Positions 11,850-21,700 of a stretch of DNA of 57,500 bases are shown piece by piece. The notes beneath the pieces are model-generated. The model saw only the letters and a list, made by a program, of their open reading frames with translations, was not told the DNA's origin and ran no database searches. Made by a program: the position numbers and the translations under genes. Source of the DNA: Symbiodinium natans (taxonomy: Eukaryota; Sar; Dinophyceae; Suessiales; Symbiodiniaceae); the NCBI GenBank assembly GCA_905221605.1, contig CAJNDS010001002.1:806228-863727 (forward strand), read 5' to 3'. Every line of letters starts with the position of its first letter. Position 1 is the first letter of the stretch.

Positions 11850-13960
11850 GTCAGCTTCGCGGCAGCTGACTGTTGCAGAAGTCGGCGTGTTCCATGGTCA
11901 CACAACAGCCGTCCTGGCGGCTGTGTTCCATCAGGTGATTGCAGTGGATGTTGAGGAATCGTGCCTCGGCTCCGTTTAGGGTTTAGGGTTTAGGGTCTAA
12001 TCCGTCCCGCTTTTGAAAAAGTTCCTATAGCAAGGGTGCAAATTTCAGCTGAGGCTTTGAAGGAAATCGTGCCATGATAGAAAGCTGAAGCTGATGAGAG
12101 GATATACACAGCGGGCCTCTTGCTCGTTCTTTTCGTATTTTGCGTATTTGTAGGGGGATTAGACGAGAGATGCTGCGGCAGCAAAAGCTACTATCCCTAA
12201 GCCCTAAACCATGTAGGCTCCTGTATGAACCGGAACACGAAACTCCAGACTCAACCTAGTGCCCAAGCGTGGGTCCAGGTATCTGCGGATTGCATCTCAG
12301 CATACCAACGGCTCAAGGAAGCTCGGCCTCAACCCTTTTTAACCCTGAAAGCCTTGCAGTAAACTCCAAGATGTTGGAACAGCCTTCTCCTCCATACCGC
12401 AAAAGGTATACTGAAGGGAATCCCAGCTCTAATTAATCATCCCTAGACCACGTTCCAACTTTCTGGAGGTTCCTGTAAAGACCTCAAGCCCTGACACCCT
12501 AAGCCTTAAACCCCAAACTCCAACCCTAAACCCTCCCACCAGCTCAGCATTTCAGTTGTTCAGGTTTTTACGGGTTTAGGGTTTTAGGGTTTGGGGTTTA
12601 GGTTTTTAGGGTTTTGGGGTTTAGGGTTTTAGGGATTTTGGAGTTTAGGGCCCGAAGCTGCCAGTGGCCTGAGGAACATTGTCTTCGTGGCAGGAGACTC
12701 CGGCGTGGACCGGTGGCACGCCTTTCGCTCCAATCACATCGACGCAGTCCTCATCGACGCAGATCACCGCGACTAGGTGACGAAGTCCCTAAACCCCACA
12801 TTTATCCCAAAAAAGCAACCCTAAACCCTAAACCCTAAACCCTAAACCCTAAACCCTAAACCCTTGGGACTTTCGGGTGTACTTAGAGCCTAAAAAAGGC
12901 TTAGGACAGCCGAGGCTACGAGTCCGTCCGCACCGACGTCGAGAACGCCCTGCGTGTGAAGACCGTGACCCTTGGGACGTCGGTTTTTCTATCGCAGGGT
13001 TTAAGGGTTTAGGGGTTTAGGGGTTTAGGGGTTTAGGTTGCTATTCGCAGGGTTTAAGGTTTTAGGGGTTTAGGGTTTAAGGTTTAGGGGTTTAGGGTTT
13101 AGGGTTTAGGGTTTAGGGGTTTAAGTTTGGGGGGCTTAGGGTTTAGAGTTTAGGATTTGGGGTTTAGGGGTTCAGGGGTTTAGGGGTTTAGGGGTTTAGG
13201 GGTTTAGGCGTTTCGGGTTTAGGGCTTGCCTGTGGAGGGGGTTTCCCTTCGGCCCAAAACATTTTTGGCGTATGCCTTTTAAGAATTCCATGCAACAACC
13301 TACCAAAGATGCAGGTTTCGGTTTCCTATAACTTACTGGTTCCTTGTAGGAAATGAGGGAAGTAGGTACCATATAAAATCGCTTGAAGGGTGTGTATGTA
13401 TATATAAATATGGCACACACTTGGTACAAAATTCCCTCATTCCCTATCAATAACCTGTAGGTTTAGGGGCCCGAGGAAGTACTTTGCTTTCCACGACTAT
13501 GCGGCCTTCCCTGGCGTTCGGCGACTCGGCTATGGGGTTGTCCTGCCTTCCGGCGGTGCCGTGTTGTTGTTTTGTCATGCATGTTTTTTGTAGGGTCTAG
13601 GGTTTAGGGTTTAGGGTTTAGGGTTTAGGGTGTAGGGTGTAGGGTGTAGGGTTTAGGGTTTAGGGTTTAGGGTTTAGGTGTGTTTGGATGAGGGTGCCGG
13701 GTTTAGGGTTTAAGGCTTCTATCGCACTTTGGGATCAGACCATGGGGTCGGACGTGCATAGGGGTTTGTGGGCTCACACTGCAGGTCTTACATGGCATGG
13801 TTGCTAGCGTTCAGTTTCTCACTTTGGGCCTCGGTGCCCTAAACCCTAAACCCTAAACCCTAAAGCCTAAGCCATCTGAAGGCGAGCCATCGAGGAGTTC
13901 GAGGAGAGGGGGGCGCTAGTGAAATGTCAGGCCATGGTGGACCAAACCCCCTGTCATTTA
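11850..13960 (+). CDS. Class I SAM-dependent methyltransferase, 5 exons seen
   Basis: Exons: 11850-11968 (TVAEVGVFHGHTTAVLA then VIAVDVEE: glycine-rich SAM motif I and the acidic residue ending beta-2), 12649-12768 (NIVFVAGDS, then HIDAVLIDADH), 12915-12957 (YESVRTDVENALRV), 13476-13520 (YFAFHDYAAFPGVR) and 13882-about 13960 (RAIEEFEERGALVKC). Joined in phase they read IDADHRYESVRTDV and HDYAAFPGVRRAIEEF, the layout of Methyltransf_24/FkbM-like enzymes (IDADH-x-Y and fHDY-x3-pGVr). Three of four junctions have matching bases after donor and acceptor (GC/GC, GAAG/GAAG, GCGA/GCGA); the first would need a GG or GC donor. The N-terminal exons and the true C-terminus are not settled. The substrate is unknown. 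Confidence 0.8.
13335..13457. mobile_element. Inverted-repeat element, family E
   Basis: GGTTCCTTGTAGGAAATGAGG on the left pairs with CCCTCATTCCCTATCAATAACC on the right. It ends about 18 bases before the acceptor at 13475 of the methyltransferase HDY exon. Confidence 0.75.
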
Positions 13961-14434
13961 ACCGCCAAACCCCCCAACATAGGGTTTAGGGTTTAGGGTT
14001 TTGGGTTAGGGTTTAGTGTCCTAACCCTAACCAACTCCACCCCCCCCCTTCCCCCCACCCCACAACCCCTAAAGGCCCCGGCATTTCAAGCCTCATCACC
14101 CCAACTAGAGAACGGCTGTCCCGAAAGCATTGTCAAGCCACGATTAGGGTTTAGGGTTTAGCGTGTAAGGTGTAGGGTTTAGGGCATCCTCCCTCACGAC
14201 ATGCATGACGAAAAACCTTCACGAAGACCACCCCTCCGCTGAAAAACCGTCGCCACGCGTGCTTCGCTTCGATGTGAGTAGCTGTCCCAGCCGGCTGGCC
14301 CTAAAACCCTATATGCAGAGAGAGAGAGAGGCCACCTCCGCTGCAGAACCCTCGCCATGCTTTTGGGAAGAAGTCCCAGAAACCTCAGCCCCTGTCAGGC
14401 AATCGGTTCGGGATGGGATGGGTCGACCTGGCTC

Positions 14435-14540
14435 CTTAGTAGCTGAGTGAGTACACTTTACACTTTTTTGGGATACTAGAATCCCCTACAGAACTGAAAG
14501 TGTACACTTTCTTGGGGGGCTTATGAACTCAGCAACTAAG
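14435..14540. mobile_element. Inverted-repeat element, family C copy 1
   Basis: Left end CTTAGTAGCTGAGTGAGTAC, right end GAACTCAGCAACTAAG. The internal parts TACACTTT and AAAGTGTACA are also complementary. The right end finishes in AAG and is followed at once by an open coding island (14541), so it may supply a splice acceptor. Confidence 0.85.
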
Positions 14541-17228
14541 GTTCTACAACGACCGGGACCCCAGCACCCAGACAAACTTGTCCGAGGGGCGCCTATGTCG
14601 AAGGGGCAAGCTGAGCAGCCTTCTGGCTGCCCAAAAGCCCTAGTATTAGGGTTTAGGGTTTGGTTTTGGGGTTTAGGGTTTAGGGTTTAGGGTATAACTC
14701 GGCAACGAAAAAACCTAACTTGGGGCAACTACTTCGTAGCTATAAACCCGAAGGTAGGGCAATTACTAAGAAACTACAAACCCGAATTTAGTGACTTAAT
14801 AAGTATGTACAATAACTTAGGATAATTTCTTCATACGTACTTTCATTTAGGGTTTAGGGTTTAGCAAACTGAGCAGGTTGGGCTTCCGGGTGTGGGCTTT
14901 TGGTTTCGCGTTGAGCGCATGGAACTTGCGCTCGCCAGAACTAAGCCGCGGCTTAGGGTTTAGGGTTTGCGGATTTCGTGTTTTTTTTTGGGGGGGGAGG
15001 GAGTGGGGCATTTTTGAGGATCTGGGGTTTAGGGTTCAGTGTTTAGCAAAACTTGAACCCTAGCCCTCGACATTCCTAGAGAGTGCTGCTGATGGATACT
15101 ATCCTAACAGGCTCGACAGTTCCCAAGTTCCCATAAGTCCCAGTAAAGTTGAGTGGCGGGGGAGCTCTAACACCTTTGGCCTAAACCGGAAACACTACTC
15201 TGGGGCCGCAATAGCTAGGAAACAACAGAGGCTTGGCGCCATCCTTTGTGAACAAGGCCTTCTACATCTTCACGCATCCTGGTCCGAATCCAAGGGGCGG
15301 TCCATCCATCAGCCTTGCGCTTAGGGTTTAGAGTTCAGATAAACCCTAAAGCCTAAACCCTAAACCCTAAACCCTAATACCCTAATACCCTAAATACCCT
15401 AAACCCTATGAAACTATAGGGAGCAGCTCATAAGCAGCGACGCTGAAGGGGACCAGGGAGCCTTCGGCTTGAACTTCGTCGAAGAGTTGCACAGGTTTCT
15501 ATGGTGGTTTCTCTAACCTGTGGTCCCTTTTGAACCCTAAACCCTAAACCCTAAACCCTAAACCCTAAACCCTAAACCCTAAACCCTAAACCCTAATCAT
15601 TTGGGGCTCCCAAAAATGGATCATTTTTAGAGAACTGACCATGTCGAGTTGATCAAAGTCACGGTCCCCTTTGGGGTGGTTTAAGCTGTAGGGCTGAAGG
15701 TAATAAGGGCCTTTTCAGGGTTTAGGGTTGAGGGTCTAGTAGCGGCGATCGAGGCATCCCATCGACGACCTTCAGAGGAAGATGGACTGCCAGTTTCTTG
15801 CTACGGGCAGTCTCTTGGTCTGGTCCCGGAGCATTCTTTTTGTTTTCGCACAGGGCCAAGCTAAAGCCTAAACCCGAAAAAGAAGCATGGTTCCACTCCC
15901 CCCTAGACTCAGACTGGGCTTATAGCCGTCAGCACCGACATGCCTGGGTCTAATAGGGCCTCAAACCCTAAACCGTGAACCCTGAACCGCATAGCATCGG
16001 AAAAGATGTCGATGCTTTTTGCTGCGCCCCCTGCATGAACCTGAAAACCTAAACCCTGCCCTGAACCACCCTGAACCCTGCGCCCAAAACCCTCAACCCT
16101 AGTCCCAAAAACCCCGAACACCAACCAAGCCACAAACCCAAAACCCACACCCTCAGCCCCAAAACCCTAAACCCCAAACCCGAAACCCTAAACCCTAAAC
16201 CCTAAACCCTAAGCCCTAAACCCTCAACCCTAAACCCTAAACCCTAAACCCTACGCCGCCCAGGAATGATATGCAGTGCACTGCAGGGCGTCTGGAGCTT
16301 CCTTGACGCAGGCCGCCGGCTCCAGGTGAAGTTGGATGGACCGCCCCTTGGCGGATCTACCCAGCTTAGGGTTTCAGCGTTTCGGCGTTTAAGGGTTTAA
16401 GGGTTTGAGGCGTTTAGGGGTTTAAGGGTCTAAGGGTTGAAGGGTGTAATTAAGGTTTTAAGGTTGGTGTGTGTGTGTGTGTGTTATAGTCGTTCAGTTC
16501 GTGTACGTGCCTCTCTGTGTGAGAGCCGCGCTTGAAGGGGTTATGTCGGCGCAGGTCACAAGAAGACTTCCCGATCTTCTTCAACAAAGACCACACCGCC
16601 TTCATCATGGGCCCGTACTTGGGCGAGACGTACTTTGGATTGCAGGAGGGTCTGGCCTTCATGGCCCTGCATCAGGCCAACCGGCTCTTCAAGGATGCGA
16701 AACGGCAGCCCCTCTAGGCTTGGAAATCCTCCAGAGAAAATCTTCGCAAAAGAGGCCGAGCGGGGCAACGTCATGTGCGCTCCTGACCGCGCCGTTTACT
16801 ACGTGCTCTCCACACTTCGCCCCCAGGATTCTCCACCCTTCGCTCTGGTGCACTCTGAGAAACAGAAGCTGCAGGACCTGCGAAAGCAAGATGTCTGCGA
16901 TGGCAAGGGAGTCCTGCGAAGCACGACACGATGCACATCATCGGCTGGTGTACCTTCTGCTCTGGCCCGAATCGGATTCTTGCAGGGCACGCTGAAGATC
17001 GGATGCTGATGTTGCTTAACAAGGTCCGCCTTCTCTTGCTTTGCATGCCATTGCGGGCCAGTGTGCTCCGGTTACATGCTGCTGTCTTTGCTGCCCACCC
17101 CCCCCCCCCAAATCCTAAACCCTAAACCGCAGCTATCCCTAAGCCGCACGCACGCTCAAGTAGCACAGATCCTCAAGGGAAGCAACCCGCGCTCGCCATC
17201 GGCCCAAGCTGCCTTGCGCATCACTTAG
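14541..17228 (+). CDS. Unassigned multi-exon gene, stop at 17226-17228
   Basis: Open, non-repeat islands with coding-like composition: 14541-14640 (reads FYNDRDPSTQTNLSEGRL), 15245-15312 (LAPSFVNKAFYIFTHPG), 15427-15503 (SSDAEGDQGAFGLNFVEEL), 15735-15865 (EEDGLPVSCYGQSLGLVPEH), 16275-16370 (GVWSFLDAGRRLQ), 16552-16717 (DHTAFIMGPYLGETYFGLQE), 16735-16880 (RGNVMCAPDRAVYYVLSTLR) and 17144-17228 (AQVAQILKGSNPRSPSAQAA, then stop TAG). They are on the + strand between two recognised genes, flanked by heptamer repeats, and several follow AG. I do not recognise a family and cannot prove that they belong to one transcript; the first may still belong to the methyltransferase. Confidence 0.45.
15535..15597. 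repeat. CCCTAAA array
   Basis: About nine perfect heptamers between two coding islands. Confidence 0.95.
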
Positions 17229-17303
17229 TCCCGTATTGCAATCTTATGCAGCAGTAGTTGTTGTTGATGATGGTTTCATTTCAAGATTCTACGAGTCGTT
17301 TAT

Positions 17304-17449
17304 CTAAGGTTCCAAGCATGGGGCCCTTAATTTGGGCCCCTTGTTATATTTATCCCTTATATACACCCTTTACATAACAAGGGCCCATACTTCAGACCCT
17401 GCAAACAAGGGTAAGGGACCAGACCAAGGGCCCATGGTTCCAACCTTAG
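17304..17449. mobile_element. Inverted-repeat element, family B variant
   Basis: Left CTAAGGTTCCAAGCATGGGG and right CCCATGGTTCCAACCTTAG are complementary apart from small changes. It sits about 75 bases after the stop at 17228, in presumed 3' untranslated or spacer DNA. Confidence 0.8.
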
Positions 17450-18069
17450 AGTTTAGGACCTTCAACTTCGCCCTAAACCCTACACCCTAATCCCAACAAG
17501 CCCACAACCCTGGACCCCAAACCCTGAACCCTGAACCCTAAACCCTAAACCTTGAACTAGTATACTTTTCTAGGCCATTGGATGTTGTCGCTTGCTTGTA
17601 GCGTGTGGCCGAGGGTCCCCGCAGAGCGCTTAGACGAAGGAGTTGTTGGGTTTGGGGGGGGTGAGATCCAGGGTAAGAGTAGAGGGTTGAGGGCTCCGGG
17701 TTTGGGATTTGTTGTTTGGGGTTTGGGTTCTGGGGTTTGGTGAGTTACGCGAAACGCTACTTGCTTTAGCTCCTAAAGCCACCCAACCTCCCAGACCTCA
17801 ACGCCGCGCGAAACCTAAACCCTGAACTCTCTAGACCCTAGAATCCTAAAAACCCTAAGACCTGAACCTGTACCCCTAACTCCCTGAGCCCCTAATGGTT
17901 CGAAACGGTTTCGGGTTTAAGCTTTTTGGGTTTAGGGTTTTGAGGTTCTAGGGCGTTGGGGACTTTTGGTGTGTCTCGGTCCAGGGTCACCGTGTTTCAG
18001 GCTTTGGCTACTGGTGGGGGGGAGGGGGCGGGCGACACCCAAAAGTTCCAAAACCCGAGAATCATGCGG

Positions 18070-18200
18070 ATGAACCCTAAACCCTAAAAAGCCCTAAGAA
18101 GCCCTAAGAAGCCCTAAGAAGCCCCAAAAGCCCTAAAAAGCCCTAAGAAGCCCTAAGAAGCCTCAAAGCCATAAGAAGCCCTAAGAAGCTGCAGAGCCCA
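18070..18200. repeat. GCCCTAAGAA decamer repeat
   Basis: About ten units of GCCCTAAGAA with variants such as GCCCTAAAAA, a derivative of the telomere unit that has expanded with a different period. Confidence 0.85.
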
Positions 18201-18237
18201 AAGAGTCCTAGGAAGACTAAGAGCCGTAAAGCCCTTA

Positions 18238-18333
18238 ACCAACAGTCCTTCATGTGGATTATCTATTAAGGACTGTTGGTATCAGGGAACCAACAGTCCT
18301 TCATGTGGATTGTCATGAAGGACTGTTGGTATA
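18238..18333. mobile_element. Two tandem family G hairpin elements
   Basis: CCAACAGTCCTT and AAGGACTGTTGGT face each other in 18238-18281 and again in 18292-18333. Larger relatives are at 30545-30634 and 36890-36990. Confidence 0.85.
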
Positions 18334-18547
18334 AGGGTGCAGGTTTCTGGACGTCGGGTTTGGGATTTAGGGTTTGGGGTTTGGGGTTTAGGGTCTAGGG
18401 TCTAGGGTTTAGGGTTTAGGGTTTGGAGTTGTTTTTTTGGAGTTGAAGGCATTTGCAAAGCTGCAGGGCTGAAACAGGCCAACGACCAGCTGGTCCCCGG
18501 CTCGTGCGCAGCGGCGGAAGTTCGGCTCACGTCTTGGCTTAGGTCCT

Positions 18548-18656
18548 CTTGGTAGCCCCGTGGTGCCCGTTTACCCCTTTTTTTGGGTTCAAGGTTCCCT
18601 TATAATATATGGTAACCCAGAAGAAGGTACCCTGATTACAATATGGTTCCTGGGCC
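18548..18656. mobile_element. Inverted-repeat element, family A copy 1
   Basis: Left end CTTGGTAGCCCCGTGGT, right end ATATGGTTCCTGGGCCC. It lies between an open island at 18455-18545 and the proposed CTL start, so it may be a 5' intron. Confidence 0.75.
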
Positions 18657-18708
18657 CCTCCCACCCCCTGCCCGGTCTGCTTCGGCGATCTCCGGCCACA
18701 GTGTTGCC

Positions 18709-21700
18709 ATGCGCGCGTGCACCGGCGAGGAGGATGACACAGAGGGAGAGGCGCAGGGCGAGGAACTGGAAACGCTGCCCGGCTACTTGCCGGGACACAC
18801 GCCAAGAGATACCCAGAGGAGCTTTACAGACATCGTCTTTGTGCCGGTGTTTGCGGTGGCACTGTTACTTGTTGGCGTTTATGGGGGAGAGTGGAGGGCT
18901 GGGTGCATCCTCGCAAAACCTTTGAAGGTCCTAACAATATATCCCTACCGGTGTAAAGCTTGAAGCGCCAGCAAGGTTAGTGGTTGCGGTCCTCATCACG
19001 ACTGCTGTGCAGAAGGGCGCTTTCCAGCGGCTCGTTGCTCTTCCCAACAAGCAGGGGCAGCTCTGCGGCATCGAGGGGCGAGGACCCTACCTCTTCTTCT
19101 GCCGCGAGGGGGACGAGGCTTCACTGAAGTATGGCGCACGGCTTAGACTTTTTTGACTGGGAAGTGGAAGGCTTTAGGGTTTGGGGTTTAGGGTTTAGGG
19201 TTTAAATAGCGGTTTATTAACCTAAAGAACTGTTTTCCGACTCTAATTATAGCCTAAACCCCAAACTGCACTTTAGTCTCTTGATTCCCTGGCTTTGGCG
19301 AAGAAAGGATGTGGATCTCAGCAGGCAGGTCTGCCTTCAGGACAGGGTGTTCCGTTATTTTGGGGGTTTAGGGTTTAGGGTTTAGGGTTTAGGGTTTAGG
19401 GTTTAGGGTTTAGGGTTTAGGGTTTAGGGTTTAGAGCTATTAGGACCCGGAGTCGACCCTTATTTCCTTTTTGAGGATTGGGGTTTCCTACTTTTTATTC
19501 CTAGGTTACTCCGGGGTCTAGACAATGCTTTTGGGCTTGGTAGCCCAGTGGTACGCTTCTCCCTTATTTTGCTTCAAGGTTCCCTTATAAAGCATCACTG
19601 GGCTACCAAGTCTGTTTAGGGTGAACGAACCCCCAAACCCTAAACTCTAGCCCCCCCCAAACCTGAACATAATTTATAGAGCTAAGAGTTTAGGACTCGT
19701 TGCCCTGAGGCTAAGAACCTCCAGAGACCCTCTGAAAACTTCGGAATCCCGGGTACCAAGCCTCCCTGATCCACGAACCCTGCCTAAACTGCCCTTCGTT
19801 TGTAGGATTATCCCAGCGAACTGTCGGCACAAAGAGTACCAGGTGCGCTCAAACAAAACCCAACAACGCGAAACCCTAAAGCCCTGAAAAACCCACGGCC
19901 CTACATCTCCAGGAATGTCCGGCCGAGAACGACGTGGACGTCACCGCCTGCGAGCGGTTCGGCGGTTCATTGCGCCTGGAGCCGAACAGTACTACAGTCG
20001 CCCCCCCGAAACCCTAAACCCTAAACCCTAACACAAGTCGGAATTCTGCTTCATGCCGGTTCAAGTACCCCAACGGGATAAGTCTAAAACATTCTTCCAC
20101 AGGATAGGATGCCAGCCTCAACACTAAACCCAAAACCCTAAACCCTAAACCCTATGTAGGAATCTCATTCAGAGGGCTTCACTGGGCCAACCCAGGCTTC
20201 TTCATGCTTAGGTTGCTGGGCCACCTGGCTTGTGGTTCTTTTGGGCCCTAAACCCTAAACCCTAAACCCTAAACCCTAAACCCTACTCCCTAAAACCCAT
20301 ACCCTAAACCCCAAACCCTAAACCCTAAACCCTAAATCCTATAACTCCTCTCTGTTCCTAAAGCACTGGTAGCCCAGTGGTACCCTTTACCCTTTTTTTG
20401 TCCTGGGTTCCCTTATAGCGTAATCAGCTTTTAAAAGAGGGTGCCCTTATTATGATATGGTTACTGGGCTACGAAGAAGCCCTAAGCCTCAGACCCGATG
20501 TCTGTTTGCAGCTGTTGTCTTCTTTTGGAACCACATCTTGTTTTTGGAAAAGGGCCCTTAGGCTTCAAGACTGAGGGTTTAGGGTTTAGGGTTTAGGGTT
20601 TAGGGTTTAGGGTTTAGGGTTTAGGGTTTAGGGTTTAGGGTTTAGGGTTTAGGGTTTAGGGTTTAGGGTTTAGGGTTTAGGGTTTGGGTGTGGGGTCTAA
20701 TTAGGGTTTGGTCAACTTGGATTTAGGGTTCAGACTAGGGTTTGGGGCTCTAGGGCTTTAACCCGCATCCCTTAAAACCCTGAACCCTGAGTTCGATGCC
20801 CCTAACCCTAAATCCTAAACCCTAAATCCTAAACCCTAAACCCTAAACCCTAAACCCCTGCGACTCCGGGATGCGGATCAAAAACAAAATTATTTAGGAT
20901 CAAGAAAAAATTTATTTAGGATCAAGAAATAATTTATTTAGGATCAAGAAACAATTTATTCTGTTCTTCCGACGGAGAGAGGGAAGGGGAGGGAGGGAGG
21001 GAGAAAAGGAGGGAGGGAGGGAAGGAAGGGCGGGAGGACGGAAGGAAGGAAGGAAGGCAGGAAGGAAGGAAGGAAGGAAGCAAGCAAGGAAGCAAGGAAG
21101 CAAGGAAGCAAGGAAGCAAGGAAGCCAGGAAGCAAGGAAGCAAGGAAGCAAGGAAGCAAGGAAGCAAGGAAGCAAGGAAGCAAGGAAGCAAGGAAGCAAG
21201 GAAGCAAGGAAGCAAGGAAGCAAGGAAGGAAGGAAGGAAGGAAGGAAGGAAGAAAGGAAAGGAAAGGAAAGGACAGGAAAGGATATGTAGGAAAACATAG
21301 CATAACATCATATGTTTATATATATATATATATGTATATATTAAAACAAAGTATAACAAAATTTTTAGAGTGGCATAGAGTAGAATAGAACACAATATCG
21401 TAGAGTATACCTTTGTATCATAAAAATATAAAAAAATCGAAATAGCACAGCATATATGTATATATTTACTGCTATTTGATATAGAATTGATAATACACAA
21501 TACATATTTCTTGTTTGTTTGGCACCGGGCAAGCTTCTTCCACTCGTATGAATCCCTTCCAAACCCATGATGCGAGCATTGTGTTTGCAAATGGGGGGGG
21601 GGGTCTGCGCCCCCCCTTCAAACCCCCCGCTGTTTTTTAAAGCCGGGCAAGCTTGCTTCAAAGCATATGAATATCCTTTCCAAACCAATGATGCGAGCGT

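Larger units (their letters stand above)
17450..18450. other. Spacer with degenerate heptamers
   Basis: CCCTAAA variants at 17460-17550 and 17810-17890, a decamer repeat at 18070-18200, two family G hairpins at 18238-18333 and TTTAGGG at 18360-18425. No exon could be supported. Confidence 0.6.

Noticed and set aside
14435-14540. Rho-independent terminator or attenuator from the strong hairpin
   Set aside because: The hairpin belongs to a dispersed element family with several copies in introns; bacterial regulation does not apply.
16471-17125. Seven overlapping frames on both strands
   Set aside because: Only the + frames giving DHTAFIMGPYLGETY and RAVYYVLSTLR look coding; the rest are shadows in GC-rich exons.
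20912-21590. Minus-strand frames of 100-218 residues
   Set aside because: They translate the GGAA/GCAA microsatellite and neighbouring AT repeats into Phe/Leu/Pro/Ser runs; low complexity and no family.
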